Shown: positions 10,497 to 19,297, counted from the stretch's first letter. The stretch is 64,000 nt of DNA from Terriglobia bacterium (GCA_020072785.1 JAIQGG010000001.1:496001-560000); one strand, 5' to 3'. Notes: generated by a model from the sequence alone, not told the origin. Translations and numbers: made by a program.

Positions 10497-10538
10497 GACC
10501 GCAGAGCGGTCAACTTCACGTATGACCGCAAAGCGGTC
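10497..10538. repeat. Two REP-like palindromes, 27 bp apart, in the obgE-nadD gap
   Basis: Copies GACCGC-AGA-GCGGTC (10497-10511) and GACCGC-AAA-GCGGTC (10524-10538). Start-to-start distance is exactly 27 bp. They lie between the obgE stop (10477) and the preferred nadD TTG start. If the upstream ATG 10491 were used they would be translated as a CDRRAVN...DRKAVS extension. Confidence 0.85.
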
Positions 10539-10553
10539 AGCCCGGGAGGCGCG

Positions 10554-11288
10554 TTGACCACTCCGCAGGCGCAGCGCACTGCCGCTCGACAGCATCCCCG
10601 GCGCATCGCCATTTTCGGCGGCTCCTTCGATCCGGTGCACAACGGCCATCTGGCCATCGCGCGAGCGGCCGACCGGCGCTTCACCTTCGACGAACTGCAT
10701 TTCGTTCCCGCCAGCCGGCCGCCGCACAAGATGAAGGAACACCTGGCGCCGTTTCCCCACCGTTTCGCGATGATCGCGCTGGCCTGCGCCGAGCACCCGC
10801 ACTTCGTGCCCTCGCTGGCCGAAGCCGGCGACGATTTCAGCGCGCACCAGTTGTACTATTCCGTGGACACCGTGCGCCATTTCAAGCAGCTCTATCACAC
10901 CCCGGGCGACCGGCTCTTTTTCATTCTGGGCGCCGACGCTTTTCTGGATATCCCCACCTGGCACGAATACGAAACGCTGCTGGGCCTTTGCGATTTCATC
11001 GTCGCCAACCGCCCGGGCATCCGCATGGACGCGCTGCGCCTGGTCATTCCCCCGGAGTTGCACGGCCGGCCGGCGGCGCGCTCCGCGGACCCGCCTGCGC
11101 CGGAGCAGGAGCAGGAAGCGCCGGTCGTGGCGCGATTGCGCCGCACCAGCGTCTATCTCCTGGACAATGTGTCCAGCGAAGTCTCCGCGACGGACGTGCG
11201 CCGGCGCTGCCACCGGCGGCAGTCCATTCATGGACTTGTTTCCGCGCGCGTCGAGGAATACATTCTCAAGCAGGGCCTGTACCGGTGA
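10554..11288 (+). CDS. nadD: Nicotinate-nucleotide adenylyltransferase
   Basis: 244 residues from TTG 10554, chosen because GGGAGG (10544-10549) lies just upstream and the next 17 residues lead directly into RRIAIFGGSFDPVHNGHL, the nucleotidyltransferase motif. ATG 10491 is in frame but would translate two REP-like palindromes. Other motifs: FVPASRPPHK and the SSEVSATDVR C-terminal signature (ISSTxIR in most relatives). It adenylates nicotinate mononucleotide in NAD synthesis. An insert rich in Pro/Glu (about 185-200) is unusual. The stop overlaps the rsfS start by 4 bp, so the two are translationally coupled. Confidence 0.93.
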   Translation: MTTPQAQRTAARQHPRRIAIFGGSFDPVHNGHLAIARAADRRFTFDELHFVPASRPPHKMKEHLAPFPHRFAMIALACAEHPHFVPSLAEAGDDFSAHQLYYSVDTVRHFKQLYHTPGDRLFFILGADAFLDIPTWHEYETLLGLCDFIVANRPGIRMDALRLVIPPELHGRPAARSADPPAPEQEQEAPVVARLRRTSVYLLDNVSSEVSATDVRRRCHRRQSIHGLVSARVEEYILKQGLYR

Positions 11289-11689
11289 AACTCGAATCTT
11301 TGCCCCAGAGCGTGCGCCTCGCGGTGGAGGCGGCGCAGAACAAGAAAGCCGCGGGCATTGTCGTGCTCGATCTGCGAGGTCTGGGCGCATTCACGGAATT
11401 CTTCGTCATCTGCACGGCCTTCAGCACGCCGCAGGTGCAGGCGGTCTGCCAAGAGGTCGAGGAGCAGCTCCACAAAATAGGCCGCTCGCCCGCACACCGA
11501 GAAGGGCGCACCTCCTCGGAGTGGGCCCTGCTCGACTTTGGGCGCTTCGTGGTGCACGTTTTTGGCGAGCAGGCCCGCCGCTTTTATGACCTGGAGCGGC
11601 TGTGGCGCTCCGCTCCGCGCCTGGAAATTCCCGGTGAGCCGCCGCCGCATCCCGCGCCCGGCTCCGCCTCCGAGGAGCTCCACCCATGA
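11285..11689 (+). CDS. rsfS: Ribosomal silencing factor RsfS
   Basis: 134 residues from GTG 11285, which overlaps the nadD TGA (GTGA, 11285-11288). Domain DUF143/Oligomerisation: KKAAGIVVLDLRGL, FFVICTAFSTPQVQAV and EWALLDFGRFVVHVF are all typical. RsfS binds L14 and blocks subunit joining in starvation. The C-terminus has a Pro-rich tail. Its place directly after nadD matches many bacteria. Confidence 0.95.
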   Translation: MKLESLPQSVRLAVEAAQNKKAAGIVVLDLRGLGAFTEFFVICTAFSTPQVQAVCQEVEEQLHKIGRSPAHREGRTSSEWALLDFGRFVVHVFGEQARRFYDLERLWRSAPRLEIPGEPPPHPAPGSASEELHP

Positions 11690-11722
11690 CGCTCCTCCGC
11701 GCGTTCCGCGGGGGCCTGTAGC

Positions 11723-12664
11723 ATGGCCCTCAGCGAGCGCCTGACCTGGATCGCCGAAGACCCTGCCTCGCAGCGCCTGCTGGAGGTGGCCAAGAAGGTC
11801 GCCGAGGCCTCGGCCACGCTGCTGATCAGCGGGGAAAGCGGCACGGGCAAGGATCACTTCGCGCGCTACGTGCACGAACTCGGCCCGCGGCGCGATGCGC
11901 CGTTTCTGAAAATCGACTGCGCCAGCCTGCCGCCGCACCTGGTGGAGAGCGAGCTCTTCGGGCACGAGCGCGGGGCCTTCACCGGGGCCGTCGAGCGCAA
12001 GCTGGGGCGCCTGGAGATGGCCGGCGCCGGCACCATCGTCCTCGACGAAGTGGCCGCGCTGGATGCCTCGGCCCAGGCCAAGCTCCTGCGGGTCCTGCAG
12101 GAACGCAGCTTTGAGCGCCTGGGCGGCACGGAGACGCTGCACATCGCGGCGCGCCTCATCGCCCTGACCAACACCGATCTGCCCGCGGCCGTGGCCGCCG
12201 GGCGCTTCCGGGAGGACCTCTATTTCCGGCTCAACGTGCTGAGCATTGTTGTGCCGCCGCTGCGCCAGCGCCCCGCGGACATTCTCCCGCTGGCCGAGCA
12301 TCTCCTGGCCACGCTGCGCGTGGTCCACGGGCGCCCCGGCGCCACGCTCAGCGAAGCCGCGCGCCGCCTGCTCACCGCCTATGCCTGGCCCGGCAACATC
12401 CGCGAACTGCGCAACGTTCTGGAGCGCGCCCTGGTTTTTTCCGACGGCGGCCCCCTGGAACCCGGGAATTTTCCGGAAGCCCTGCGCGCCGCCGCCGGCT
12501 CGGCGGCCACTTTGAGCGGGCTGCGCTCGTTGGAGCAGATCGAGCAGGAAGCCATTGCGGCCACGCTGGAGGCCACGCACTACGGCATCTCGCGCGCCGC
12601 GGAGATTCTGGGGATCAGCCGGAAGACGCTGCTGGAGAAGCGAAAGAAGTATGGGTTGAAGTAG
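11723..12664 (+). CDS. Sigma-54 interacting transcriptional activator without receiver domain
   Basis: 313 residues. AAA+ central domain with Walker A GESGTGKD (37-44), the sigma-54 contact loop GAFTGA (84-89), Walker B GTIVLDEVAA (about 103-112) and arginine-finger region RFREDLYFRLNV. A Fis-type helix-turn-helix closes the protein (YGISRAAEILGISRKTLLEK). There is no N-terminal receiver, PAS or GAF domain, only about 20 residues, so the input signal is not evident; PspF has a similar minimal layout. It sits between rsfS and rlmH with no shared promoter visible. Confidence 0.93.
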   Translation: MALSERLTWIAEDPASQRLLEVAKKVAEASATLLISGESGTGKDHFARYVHELGPRRDAPFLKIDCASLPPHLVESELFGHERGAFTGAVERKLGRLEMAGAGTIVLDEVAALDASAQAKLLRVLQERSFERLGGTETLHIAARLIALTNTDLPAAVAAGRFREDLYFRLNVLSIVVPPLRQRPADILPLAEHLLATLRVVHGRPGATLSEAARRLLTAYAWPGNIRELRNVLERALVFSDGGPLEPGNFPEALRAAAGSAATLSGLRSLEQIEQEAIAATLEATHYGISRAAEILGISRKTLLEKRKKYGLK

Positions 12665-12700
12665 TTTTTCGCGGTTGTGATTCGAGGAAAGCCACAGCCG

Positions 12701-12732
12701 ACAGTTCACAGTTGAAAGTTAAAAGTTGAAAG
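12701..12732. repeat. AGTTCACAGTT / AAAAGTTGAAAG repeat, copy 1
   Basis: An A/T-rich low-complexity stretch (CACAGTTGAAAGTTAAAAGT and flanks) in the gap before rlmH. A related stretch in inverse orientation occurs at 14057-14088 before accD. Confidence 0.5.
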
Positions 12733-12834
12733 CGAAGACAGGACTCCTGGAACGGCCAGGTTACTTTCCACTGTCGACTGTGACCTCCATTCTCCAGCGG
12801 TCACGAGTCCCCTGACTGCGCTAAAGTACATCTC

Positions 12835-13263
12835 ATGCGCATCCGCCTGCTTATGCTTGGCAAGACCCGCCGGCCGGAGCTGCGCGCGCTGCTCGAGGAC
12901 TACACCAAGCGCATCAGCCGGCACGCGTCCATCGAGGCCGTGGAGCTGCGCGACTCCGCCGCGGCGCTGAAGAAGCTCGACGCGGACCGCGCCGCCACCA
13001 TCGTCTTACTGGACGCCGAGGGAAAGCAGCCCGCCTCGGAAGCCTTTGCCAAATGGATCGGGGAGCTGCGCGACCGCGGCACCCGCGAGCTGGTCTTCCT
13101 CTGCGGCGGAGCTGAAGGTTTTCCCGAAGAGCTGCGCCGCCGCGCCCAGCACAAGCTCTCACTCAGCGCCATGACCTTCTCCCACGAGCTGGCCCGGGTC
13201 ATGCTGGCCGAGCAGCTTTATCGGGCCTTTGCCATCCTCTCCGGGGGTCCGTACCCCAAGTAG
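12835..13263 (+). CDS. rlmH: 23S rRNA (pseudouridine1915-N3)-methyltransferase RlmH
   Basis: 142 residues. SPOUT methyltransferase acting on helix 69 of 23S rRNA in the assembled ribosome. The trefoil-knot motifs FLCGGAEGF, LSLSAMTFSHELARVMLAEQLYRA and the terminal ILSGGPYPK (HKGxPYHK-like end) are clear. Normal length. ATG 12835 follows 170 bp of repeat-containing intergenic DNA. Confidence 0.95.
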   Translation: MRIRLLMLGKTRRPELRALLEDYTKRISRHASIEAVELRDSAAALKKLDADRAATIVLLDAEGKQPASEAFAKWIGELRDRGTRELVFLCGGAEGFPEELRRRAQHKLSLSAMTFSHELARVMLAEQLYRAFAILSGGPYPK

Positions 13264-13326
13264 GGGCATCCGCAGCGCATCTCCAGGCAGGGGCACGATG
13301 CGGCGGGTGCCTACGGTCGAAGCCGG

Positions 13327-13384
13327 TAGCACAGGCTTCAGCCTGTGCGCCCGGATCGGTGGGCACAGACTGAAGTCTGTGCTA
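13327..13384. repeat. Nested double palindrome (TAGCACAGGC / GCACAGACTG)
   Basis: CACAGGCTTCAGCCTGTG (13330-13347) and CACAGACTGAAGTCTGTG (13364-13381) are each near-perfect palindromes. The extended arms TAGCACAGGC... (13327-13348) and ...GTCTGTGCTA (13363-13384) also form a larger inverted repeat around a 14-nt centre. This is a REP/BIME-like intergenic element after rlmH. Confidence 0.75.
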
Positions 13385-13461
13385 CTGCGCTTGACGTTTC
13401 GCGCGGGTGCCGCCAAACTCTTATCTTTTCAGCGCCTCCAGGGTTCGCGGAGAGGGAACGC

Positions 13462-13998
13462 ATGCCGGAACAGAAGGGACTGCTGATCGTTTACACCGGG
13501 CCGGGGAAGGGCAAGACGACCTGCGCGCTGGGCGCGGCCTTCCGCGCCGTGGGGCAGGGGCTGCGAGTGCTCATGGTGCAGTTCATCAAGGGGTCCTGGC
13601 ACTACGGGGAGCTGGACGCGGCCAAGATGCTGGGCGACGACAAATTCGAGATCCGGCCCATGGGCCGGGGGTTCATCAAGGTGGGCGGGGCGGAGACCGA
13701 TCCGGAGGACATCCGGCTGGCGCGGGAGTGCTGGCAGACCGGGCGGGAGGCCATCTACAGCGGGAAATACGACCTGGTGATCCTGGACGAAATCAACTAC
13801 GTGATCGGCTATAAGATGCTGGAAGCAGAGGAGATCGTGGCGGAGTTGCAAGGGCGGCCGGAGCGCATCCACGTGATCTGCACGGGGCGGAACGCCCATC
13901 CCAGGCTGGTGGAGGCGGCCGACCTGGTGACCGAAATGCGCGAGGTGAAACACCCCTACACCAAGGGTATACTGGCGCAGCGGGGAATCGACTATTAG
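13462..13998 (+). CDS. cobO: Cob(I)yrinic acid a,c-diamide adenosyltransferase (CobO/BtuR type)
   Basis: 178 residues from ATG 13462, which starts the family-typical MPEQKGLLIVYTGPGKGKTT. P-loop GPGKGKTT binds ATP; VQFIKGSWHYGEL and the Walker-B-like DLVILDEINYVIGY are family motifs; the end (EMREVKHPYTKGILAQRGIDY) matches CobO. It transfers the adenosyl group of ATP to cobalt in corrinoids, making coenzyme B12 forms. No other cobalamin genes are near, so it may serve salvage. Confidence 0.93.
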   Translation: MPEQKGLLIVYTGPGKGKTTCALGAAFRAVGQGLRVLMVQFIKGSWHYGELDAAKMLGDDKFEIRPMGRGFIKVGGAETDPEDIRLARECWQTGREAIYSGKYDLVILDEINYVIGYKMLEAEEIVAELQGRPERIHVICTGRNAHPRLVEAADLVTEMREVKHPYTKGILAQRGIDY

Positions 13999-14056
13999 CC
14001 GGGGTGCGAGACGGCTGTCGAGGCGGACTTTAGGCCAGCCATCGTCTTCCGGCGGC

Positions 14057-14088
14057 TTTTAACTGTGAACTATTAACTGTCAACTTTT
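14057..14088. repeat. AACTGTGAACT / GTCAACTTTT repeat, copy 2 (inverse)
   Basis: TTAACTGTGAACTATTAACT and flanks, just upstream of accD. Its reverse complement resembles the stretch at 12701-12732. Being A/T-rich it may also act as a promoter or leader element for accD. Confidence 0.45.
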
Positions 14089-14091
14089 CTT

Positions 14092-14940
14092 ATGCCCTGG
14101 TTCAAACGCGAAAAAAAGTCGATCGATCAGGCCACGCCGCCCGAGGAGCGCCGGGTGCGCACCGAGGGCTTGTGGGTGAAGTGCGAGTCCTGCCGCGGCA
14201 TCGTCTTCCGCAAGGACCTCGAGGAAAACCTGCACGTCTGCCCGAAGTGCCAGTTCCACTTCAAGATGGGGGCCACGAAGCGCCTGGAGATGCTCCTCGA
14301 CAGCCGCTGGATCGAACACGACGCCGGAATGACCTCCACCGACCCGCTCAAGTTCGTGGACACCAAGCCGTACGCCGCGCGGCTCAAGGACGCCCGCAAG
14401 AAGCTGGGAATGAACGACGCCATTATCACCGCGGAGGGCAAGCTCAACGGGCGGCCGGTGGTGTGCTGCGCCATGGAATTCGCGTTTATCGGGGGTTCGA
14501 TGGGCGCGGTGGTGGGCGAGAAGGCCACGCGGGCCATTGAACTGGCCATCGAGACGCGCCAGCCGCTCATCATCGTTTCCTGCTCCGGCGGGGCGCGCAT
14601 GATGGAAGGCACGATCAGCCTGATGCAGCTGGCCAAGGTTTCCGCGGCGCTGGCGCGGCTGGACGAGGCTCGCCTGCCGTATATTTCGATTCTCACCGAC
14701 CCCACCACCGGAGGCGTCACCGCGAGCTTCGCCATGCTCGGGGACCTGAACATCGGTGAACCCGGCGCGCTCATCGGGTTTGCCGGGCCACGGGTGATCG
14801 AGCAGACCATCCGCCAGAAGCTTCCCGAGGGCTTCCAGCGCTCGGAGTTCCTCCTCGAACATGGCTTCCTTGATGCCGTGGTGCACCGCAAAGAGCTGAA
14901 GAGCTACGTCAGCACCGCCCTCGAACTGTTGATGGATTAG
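14092..14940 (+). CDS. accD: Acetyl-CoA carboxylase carboxyltransferase subunit beta
   Basis: 282 residues. N-terminal zinc ribbon [20 protein letters not shown]...C (about 28-50) followed by the crotonase-fold carboxyltransferase ([41 protein letters not shown]). It forms the transferase with AccA, moving the carboxyl from carboxybiotin to acetyl-CoA for fatty-acid synthesis. It is followed 12 bp later by folC, the accD-folC pairing found in many bacteria. Confidence 0.97.
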   Translation: MPWFKREKKSIDQATPPEERRVRTEGLWVKCESCRGIVFRKDLEENLHVCPKCQFHFKMGATKRLEMLLDSRWIEHDAGMTSTDPLKFVDTKPYAARLKDARKKLGMNDAIITAEGKLNGRPVVCCAMEFAFIGGSMGAVVGEKATRAIELAIETRQPLIIVSCSGGARMMEGTISLMQLAKVSAALARLDEARLPYISILTDPTTGGVTASFAMLGDLNIGEPGALIGFAGPRVIEQTIRQKLPEGFQRSEFLLEHGFLDAVVHRKELKSYVSTALELLMD

Positions 14941-14952
14941 CCGGAACTCCGT

Positions 14953-16296
14953 ATGAACTACGCCGACGCCGTCCGCTATCTCCTTTCTTTGGGACGGGAG
15001 CTGGCCGCGCCGACGCAGGCCGCGGCGGCGAAATTCGACCTGGAGAACATCACCCGCCTCGCCGAGCGCCTGGGGCGCCCCGATCGCGCCTATCCCAGCG
15101 CGCACATCGCGGGGACCAACGGCAAGGGTTCGACCGCCGCGTTCCTCGAAGCGATCCTGCGCCGCGCCGGCCTGCGCACCGGACTGTACACCTCGCCGCA
15201 CCTGGAAAAGATCAACGAGCGCATTCGCCTCTCCGGGGAAGAGCTCTGCGACGAGGCCTTTGCCGCGGCCTTCACGCGCCTCTATCCGCTCATCGAGGAG
15301 CTGCTGGCCTCCGGGAGGCTGCGCGCCCACCCCACCTATTTCGAATGCCTCACGGCCATGGCCTTGGAAGTCTTCGCCAGGGAGCACGTGGAGTTCGCAG
15401 TCTTCGAAACCGGCCTGGGCGGCCGGCTGGATGCCACCAACATCCTCACGCCGGCGGTGGCGCTCGTCACGCGCATCGATTTCGACCACGAAAACTATCT
15501 GGGGCACTCGCTCGCGGAGATCGCCGCGGAAAAAGCGGGCATCCTGAAGGCCGGCGTGCCCGTGGTGGTGGCGCCGCAGCCACCCGAGGCCCGCGCCGTG
15601 ATCCTGCGCCGCGCCGGGGAGCTGGGCTGTCCGGTAGTGGAGACCGCAGAGGCGTTTCACGTGGAACGGGAATGGCTGGAAAACGGGCGCGCGCGGGCGC
15701 TGGTGACGGAGACGGCCTCCGGGGGGAAATTCGAAATGGCGCCGCGCCTGCCCGGACGTTTCCAGTTGCAGAACGCGCTGAGCGCCGTGGCCGCCGCGCG
15801 GCTGCTGCAGGCGCGCGGGTTGCGCATTCCGGACGAGGCTCTTGCCGGGGGCATCGCCGCCGCGCAATGGCCCGGGAGGCTGGAGCAACTGCAGTCGCGC
15901 CCCGATGTTTACCTGGATGGCGCGCACAATCCGGGCGCGGCGCGCGAGCTGGCCGCCTTCTGGGAGGAGAATTTCGCGGGGCGGCGCATCTGGCTGGTCT
16001 ACGGGGCGCTGCGCGATAAGGCCGTGGACGAGATTGCCGGGTTGCTCTTTCCCCGCGCCGCGCATGTCCTGCTCACCGAACCGCGCACGGCGCGGGCCCT
16101 CTCCGCGCGGCGCCTGGCGGAACTCACCGCGCACCACGCGGCGGAGGTGCAGGTTGTGCCGGATGCCGAGGCGGCGTTGGAGCGCGCGCTGGCCGGCGCC
16201 GCGCCGGAGGATGCCGTTTTCCTCACCGGGTCGCTGTATCTCGTCGGGCAGATCCGGCAGTTCTGGAAGAATCGAGCGGATGTCGCGGTGCGCTGA
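14953..16296 (+). CDS. folC: Bifunctional folylpolyglutamate / dihydrofolate synthase
   Basis: 447 residues. Mur-ligase fold. P-loop GTNGKGST (about 55-62), LYTSPHLEKINERI, the TGLGGRLDATN motif, a DFDHENYLG metal-binding region and the C-terminal DGAHNPGAARELA motif. It adds glutamate to folates (and to dihydropteroate if bifunctional). It is coupled to accD by a 12-bp gap. Length is normal. Confidence 0.95.
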   Translation: MNYADAVRYLLSLGRELAAPTQAAAAKFDLENITRLAERLGRPDRAYPSAHIAGTNGKGSTAAFLEAILRRAGLRTGLYTSPHLEKINERIRLSGEELCDEAFAAAFTRLYPLIEELLASGRLRAHPTYFECLTAMALEVFAREHVEFAVFETGLGGRLDATNILTPAVALVTRIDFDHENYLGHSLAEIAAEKAGILKAGVPVVVAPQPPEARAVILRRAGELGCPVVETAEAFHVEREWLENGRARALVTETASGGKFEMAPRLPGRFQLQNALSAVAAARLLQARGLRIPDEALAGGIAAAQWPGRLEQLQSRPDVYLDGAHNPGAARELAAFWEENFAGRRIWLVYGALRDKAVDEIAGLLFPRAAHVLLTEPRTARALSARRLAELTAHHAAEVQVVPDAEAALERALAGAAPEDAVFLTGSLYLVGQIRQFWKNRADVAVR

Positions 16297-16428
16297 GGGA
16301 GTGCGTGCGTTGCGCGGTTGTCTCCGGCAGGGGAGCGATACTTGTCCTGAGCGCAGTCGCAGGATAGCGTGCCCCGGGAGGAAGAGCGCGGGTGCGGAAG
16401 CAATCAGAAGGAAAGCGTGAGGAAACCA

Positions 16429-17013
16429 ATGGCTGAAAGCAACAAGCCCCTCGTCGGCATTATCATGGGCTCGCAGTCGGACTGGGAGACGCTCGAGCAC
16501 ACCGTCAAAACTCTTGCCGAATTCGGCGTACCGCACGAGGTCCGTGTCATTTCCGCGCACCGCGCGCCCGACCTGCTCTTCGAATACGCCTCCTCGGCGG
16601 AATCGCGGGGCCTCGAACTGATCATCGCGGGGGCCGGCGGTGCCGCGCATCTGCCTGGCATGACTGCGTCCAAGACGGTTCTACCCGTGCTCGGCGTGCC
16701 CGTGGAATCCAAGACCCTCAAGGGGCTCGATTCGCTACTGTCCATCGCCCAGATGCCCGCAGGCATCCCTGTCGGCACGCTGTCTATCGGCAAGGCCGGA
16801 GCTATCAACGCCGCACTGCTCGCCGCCGCCATTCTCGGCGCAAAGTATCCGGAGATCCGCGAGGCGCTGCGCGCGTTCCGGGCGGCGCAGACGCAGCGCA
16901 TCCTGGACCATCCCCATCCGGCCGCCGCCGGGCCAGCGCCCAAGACGCCGGGCAGGACACGGCCAGCGGCGAAGGCCGTGGCGCGGCCGCATGCGAAGAG
17001 GAAGCCCGCGTGA
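16429..17013 (+). CDS. purE: N5-carboxyaminoimidazole ribonucleotide mutase
   Basis: 194 residues from ATG 16429. Class I PurE motifs [20 protein letters not shown] and [12 protein letters not shown] are intact. It converts N5-CAIR to CAIR in purine synthesis. A C-terminal tail of about 35 residues rich in Ala, Pro, Arg and Lys extends past the usual end of PurE (about 160 residues). The stop overlaps the purK GTG start (GTGA), so the pair is coupled. Confidence 0.96.
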   Translation: MAESNKPLVGIIMGSQSDWETLEHTVKTLAEFGVPHEVRVISAHRAPDLLFEYASSAESRGLELIIAGAGGAAHLPGMTASKTVLPVLGVPVESKTLKGLDSLLSIAQMPAGIPVGTLSIGKAGAINAALLAAAILGAKYPEIREALRAFRAAQTQRILDHPHPAAAGPAPKTPGRTRPAAKAVARPHAKRKPA

Positions 17014-18161
17014 CGATTGGCATCCTCGGCGGCGGACAGCTTGGCTACATGCTCGCTCTCGCGGGTTACCCCCTGGGCCTGCATTTCCGTTTTCTCGATC
17101 CCTCGCCGGAAGCCCCGGTGGGGCGCATCGCGCCGCGCGTCACCGCAGACTATACGGACCACCGGGCGCTGGAAAAATTCGCCCACGGCCTGACGCTGGT
17201 CACCTACGAATTTGAAAACGTGCCGGTGGAATCGGTGCGCTTCCTTGCCGAACGCGTCCCGGTCTATCCCCCGTCCGCGGCGCTGGAGACCGCGCAGGAC
17301 CGGCGCAGCGAAAAACAGCTCTTTCAGAAGCTGGAGATTCCCACGGTGGAGTTCGCCGAAGTGAATTCACCCGCGGGGCTCGACGCGGCCGTGGAGCAGA
17401 TCGGCCTGCCCGCGGTGCTGAAGACCTGCCGCATGGGCTACGACGGGAAAGGGCAGTGGATCTTGCGCGGGCTCGAGGATGTGGCCGGGGCCAAGGCGGA
17501 AATTCCCGGCGAGCCGCTGCTGCTGGAAAAGTTCACGCCCTTCACCCGCGAGGTTTCGCTTCTCGCCGTGCGCTCCACGAAGGGCGAGACGGCCTTCTAC
17601 CCGCTGGTAGAGAATCACCATCGCGGGGGCATCCTGCGGCTTTCGCTGGCGCCCGCGCCGCGCCTGACGGCCGCTCTGCAGCGCGCCGCCGAGGACTATG
17701 CGCGGCGCATCCTGGAAGCTCTCGGCTATGCCGGAGTGCTGGCCATCGAGTTTTTCGAATGCGAGGGCCGCCTGCTGGCCAACGAAATGGCTCCGCGCGT
17801 GCACAATTCCGGGCACTGGACGATCGAAGGCGCGGCGGCAAGCCAGTTCGAAAATCATGTGCGCGCAATCCTGGGGCTGCCGCTGGGCTCGACCGCCGCG
17901 CCGGGCGTTTCGGCCATGCTCAATCTGATCGGCGAGGTGCCGGAGCCCGCCGAGGTCCTCGCCGTGCCCGACGCGCACCTGCATCTCTACGGCAAGACGC
18001 CGCGGCCCGGGCGCAAATTGGGGCACGTCACGCTGCGCGCGGCCTCCGCGCCGGAGCTGGCGGCGCGGCTCGCCGCTTTGCCGGCGTTTTTCCACCGGCC
18101 GGAGTTCTGCTTGGAGGCCATGCCCCGGCACTCGGCTCCGCGCAGTGCCAGAAGTAATTGA
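17010..18161 (+). CDS. purK: N5-carboxyaminoimidazole ribonucleotide synthase
   Basis: 383 residues from GTG 17010 overlapping the purE stop by 4 bp. ATP-grasp enzyme: [21 protein letters not shown] start, [19 protein letters not shown]-binding loop, [23 protein letters not shown] catalytic segment. It makes N5-CAIR from AIR, ATP and bicarbonate, the step before PurE. Confidence 0.96.
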   Translation: MTIGILGGGQLGYMLALAGYPLGLHFRFLDPSPEAPVGRIAPRVTADYTDHRALEKFAHGLTLVTYEFENVPVESVRFLAERVPVYPPSAALETAQDRRSEKQLFQKLEIPTVEFAEVNSPAGLDAAVEQIGLPAVLKTCRMGYDGKGQWILRGLEDVAGAKAEIPGEPLLLEKFTPFTREVSLLAVRSTKGETAFYPLVENHHRGGILRLSLAPAPRLTAALQRAAEDYARRILEALGYAGVLAIEFFECEGRLLANEMAPRVHNSGHWTIEGAAASQFENHVRAILGLPLGSTAAPGVSAMLNLIGEVPEPAEVLAVPDAHLHLYGKTPRPGRKLGHVTLRAASAPELAARLAALPAFFHRPEFCLEAMPRHSAPRSARSN

Positions 18162-18302
18162 TAACAGGTGTTTTAGTATGCGCCTGAAGCATTGGCGCAG
18201 GAGGGCAGGGGGCCGGCCTCCGACCGGGTCGGAACGGGTTGCGCTGGTGTCACTAGGCCGCGGTTGCCGCTCTTCCGGCTGGGTGTTAGGATTTGACCTT
18301 CC

Positions 18303-19208
18303 ATGTCCCCTGCCGTGACGCAAGAGAACAATAACTTGTGCGACCGCGAAGCGGTCAACCATTTCCGTGACCGCGAAGCGGTCAACACCAACCGGCCGGG
18401 CCCTGATTCCTCCCGGCCGCGTGTCGGCGTCCCCTGGCGCACCAGCCAGGAGGAAGCCGCCGGCAATCATCCTAAGATCGCGAATTATCTTCGTGCGGTG
18501 CAAGAAGCGGGCGGCGTCCCCGTGCTGCTTTCGCTGCAGGATCCGCAGAAGCTGCAGCGGGAGTTGCCGGGGCTCGATGCGTTCGTGCTTCCCGGCAGTC
18601 CCAGCGACGTGGAACCGGCGCGGTACGGGGCGGCGAACCGGGGCCACTCCGCGGAGCCCGACGCCCAGCGCGAAGCCACCGACACGGCCATCCTGCAGCA
18701 CGCGTTTGCGGCGAAGAAGCCGGTGCTGGCCATCTGTTATGGCTGCCAGCTTCTGAACGTTTATCTCGGAGGCACGCTGATTCAGGACATTTCCAGCGAG
18801 CTGGCCACGAGCACGGCGCACCGCAAGACGGACGTTGTTTTGAGCGACCGCAAAGCGGATGTTGTTTTGGGCGACCGCAAAGCGGTCGACGTGCCGCCGC
18901 CGGAGGACGACCCGCGCCACGCGGCGGCGTTCGAAGCGGGCAGCCGCCTGGCGGCGCTAGCCGGCGGGGAGCGCGCAGAGATCAACAGTTCGCACCACCA
19001 GGCGATCGCCGCGCCGGGGAAGAATCTGCGGGTCACCGCGCGCGCTCCCGACGGGATCATCGAAGGCGTGGAGTGGACGGGCGACAGCAACTGGGTGGTC
19101 GGCGTGCAATGGCACCCCGAGCGCATGGCCGGCGATCCGCTGGCCGAGCGGCTGTTTCGTGATTTCGTCGCGGCCGCCGTGAAACGGCCGTGTAGCGCCG
19201 GGCATTAG
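18303..19208 (+). CDS. Class I glutamine amidotransferase-like hydrolase (peptidase C26, PuuD-like)
   Basis: 301 residues. The triad nucleophile is Cys in AICYGCQLLN, with the His in VQWHPERM. PRVGVPWRTS near residue 39 is the usual first strand. Family members cleave gamma-glutamyl-GABA or similar gamma-glutamyl amides; the exact substrate is unknown. Two segments are derived from REP-like palindromes: residues 14-27 (CDREAVNHFRDREAVN) and a mid-protein run near residues 173-196 (HRKTD..SDRKAD..GDRKAVD), the latter a 27-bp triplicate between the nucleophile and the His. The true start might lie after the first pair, but no good alternative start codon with a ribosome-binding site is visible. 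Confidence 0.82.
   Translation: MSPAVTQENNNLCDREAVNHFRDREAVNTNRPGPDSSRPRVGVPWRTSQEEAAGNHPKIANYLRAVQEAGGVPVLLSLQDPQKLQRELPGLDAFVLPGSPSDVEPARYGAANRGHSAEPDAQREATDTAILQHAFAAKKPVLAICYGCQLLNVYLGGTLIQDISSELATSTAHRKTDVVLSDRKADVVLGDRKAVDVPPPEDDPRHAAAFEAGSRLAALAGGERAEINSSHHQAIAAPGKNLRVTARAPDGIIEGVEWTGDSNWVVGVQWHPERMAGDPLAERLFRDFVAAAVKRPCSAGH
18342..18383. repeat. Two REP-like palindromes, 27 bp apart, at the amidotransferase N-terminus
   Basis: GACCGC-GAA-GCGGTC at 18342-18356 and 18369-18383, both followed by AAC. The start-to-start distance is exactly 27 bp. In the annotated frame each encodes DREAVN. Confidence 0.88.
18819..18889. repeat. 27-bp tandem repeat inside the amidotransferase gene
   Basis: Three consecutive 27-bp units begin at 18819 (degenerate CACCGCAAGACGG), 18846 (GACCGCAAAGCGGAT) and 18873 (GACCGCAAAGCGGTC, perfect). 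Units one and two share the 12-bp tail GTTGTTTTGRGC. In frame they encode HRKTDVVLS, DRKADVVLG, DRKAVDVPP. Confidence 0.88.
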
Positions 19209-19249
19209 GCCGGCATCTTTGGCGGCAGGCCCGCAGGACGCGGCGCGAG

Positions 19250-19286
19250 TTTCGTTTTTCGAATTTCGTATTTCGCTCATTCATTT
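19250..19286. repeat. TTCGAATTTCG-type intergenic repeat
   Basis: GTTTTTCGAATTTCGTATTT and flanks, directly upstream of the SDR gene. Same family as at 538, 21595 and 23183. Confidence 0.6.
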
Positions 19287-19297
19287 TCGGGGGACGC

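Noticed and set aside
10491-10553. ATG 10491 as nadD start
   Set aside because: It would translate two REP-like palindromes; TTG 10554 has a good ribosome-binding site and leads straight into the conserved motif. Kept as an alternative only.
12796-12812. Another copy of the GCGGTC palindrome near 12.8 kb
   Set aside because: AGCGGTCACGAG lacks the second arm GACCGC within the fixed distance.
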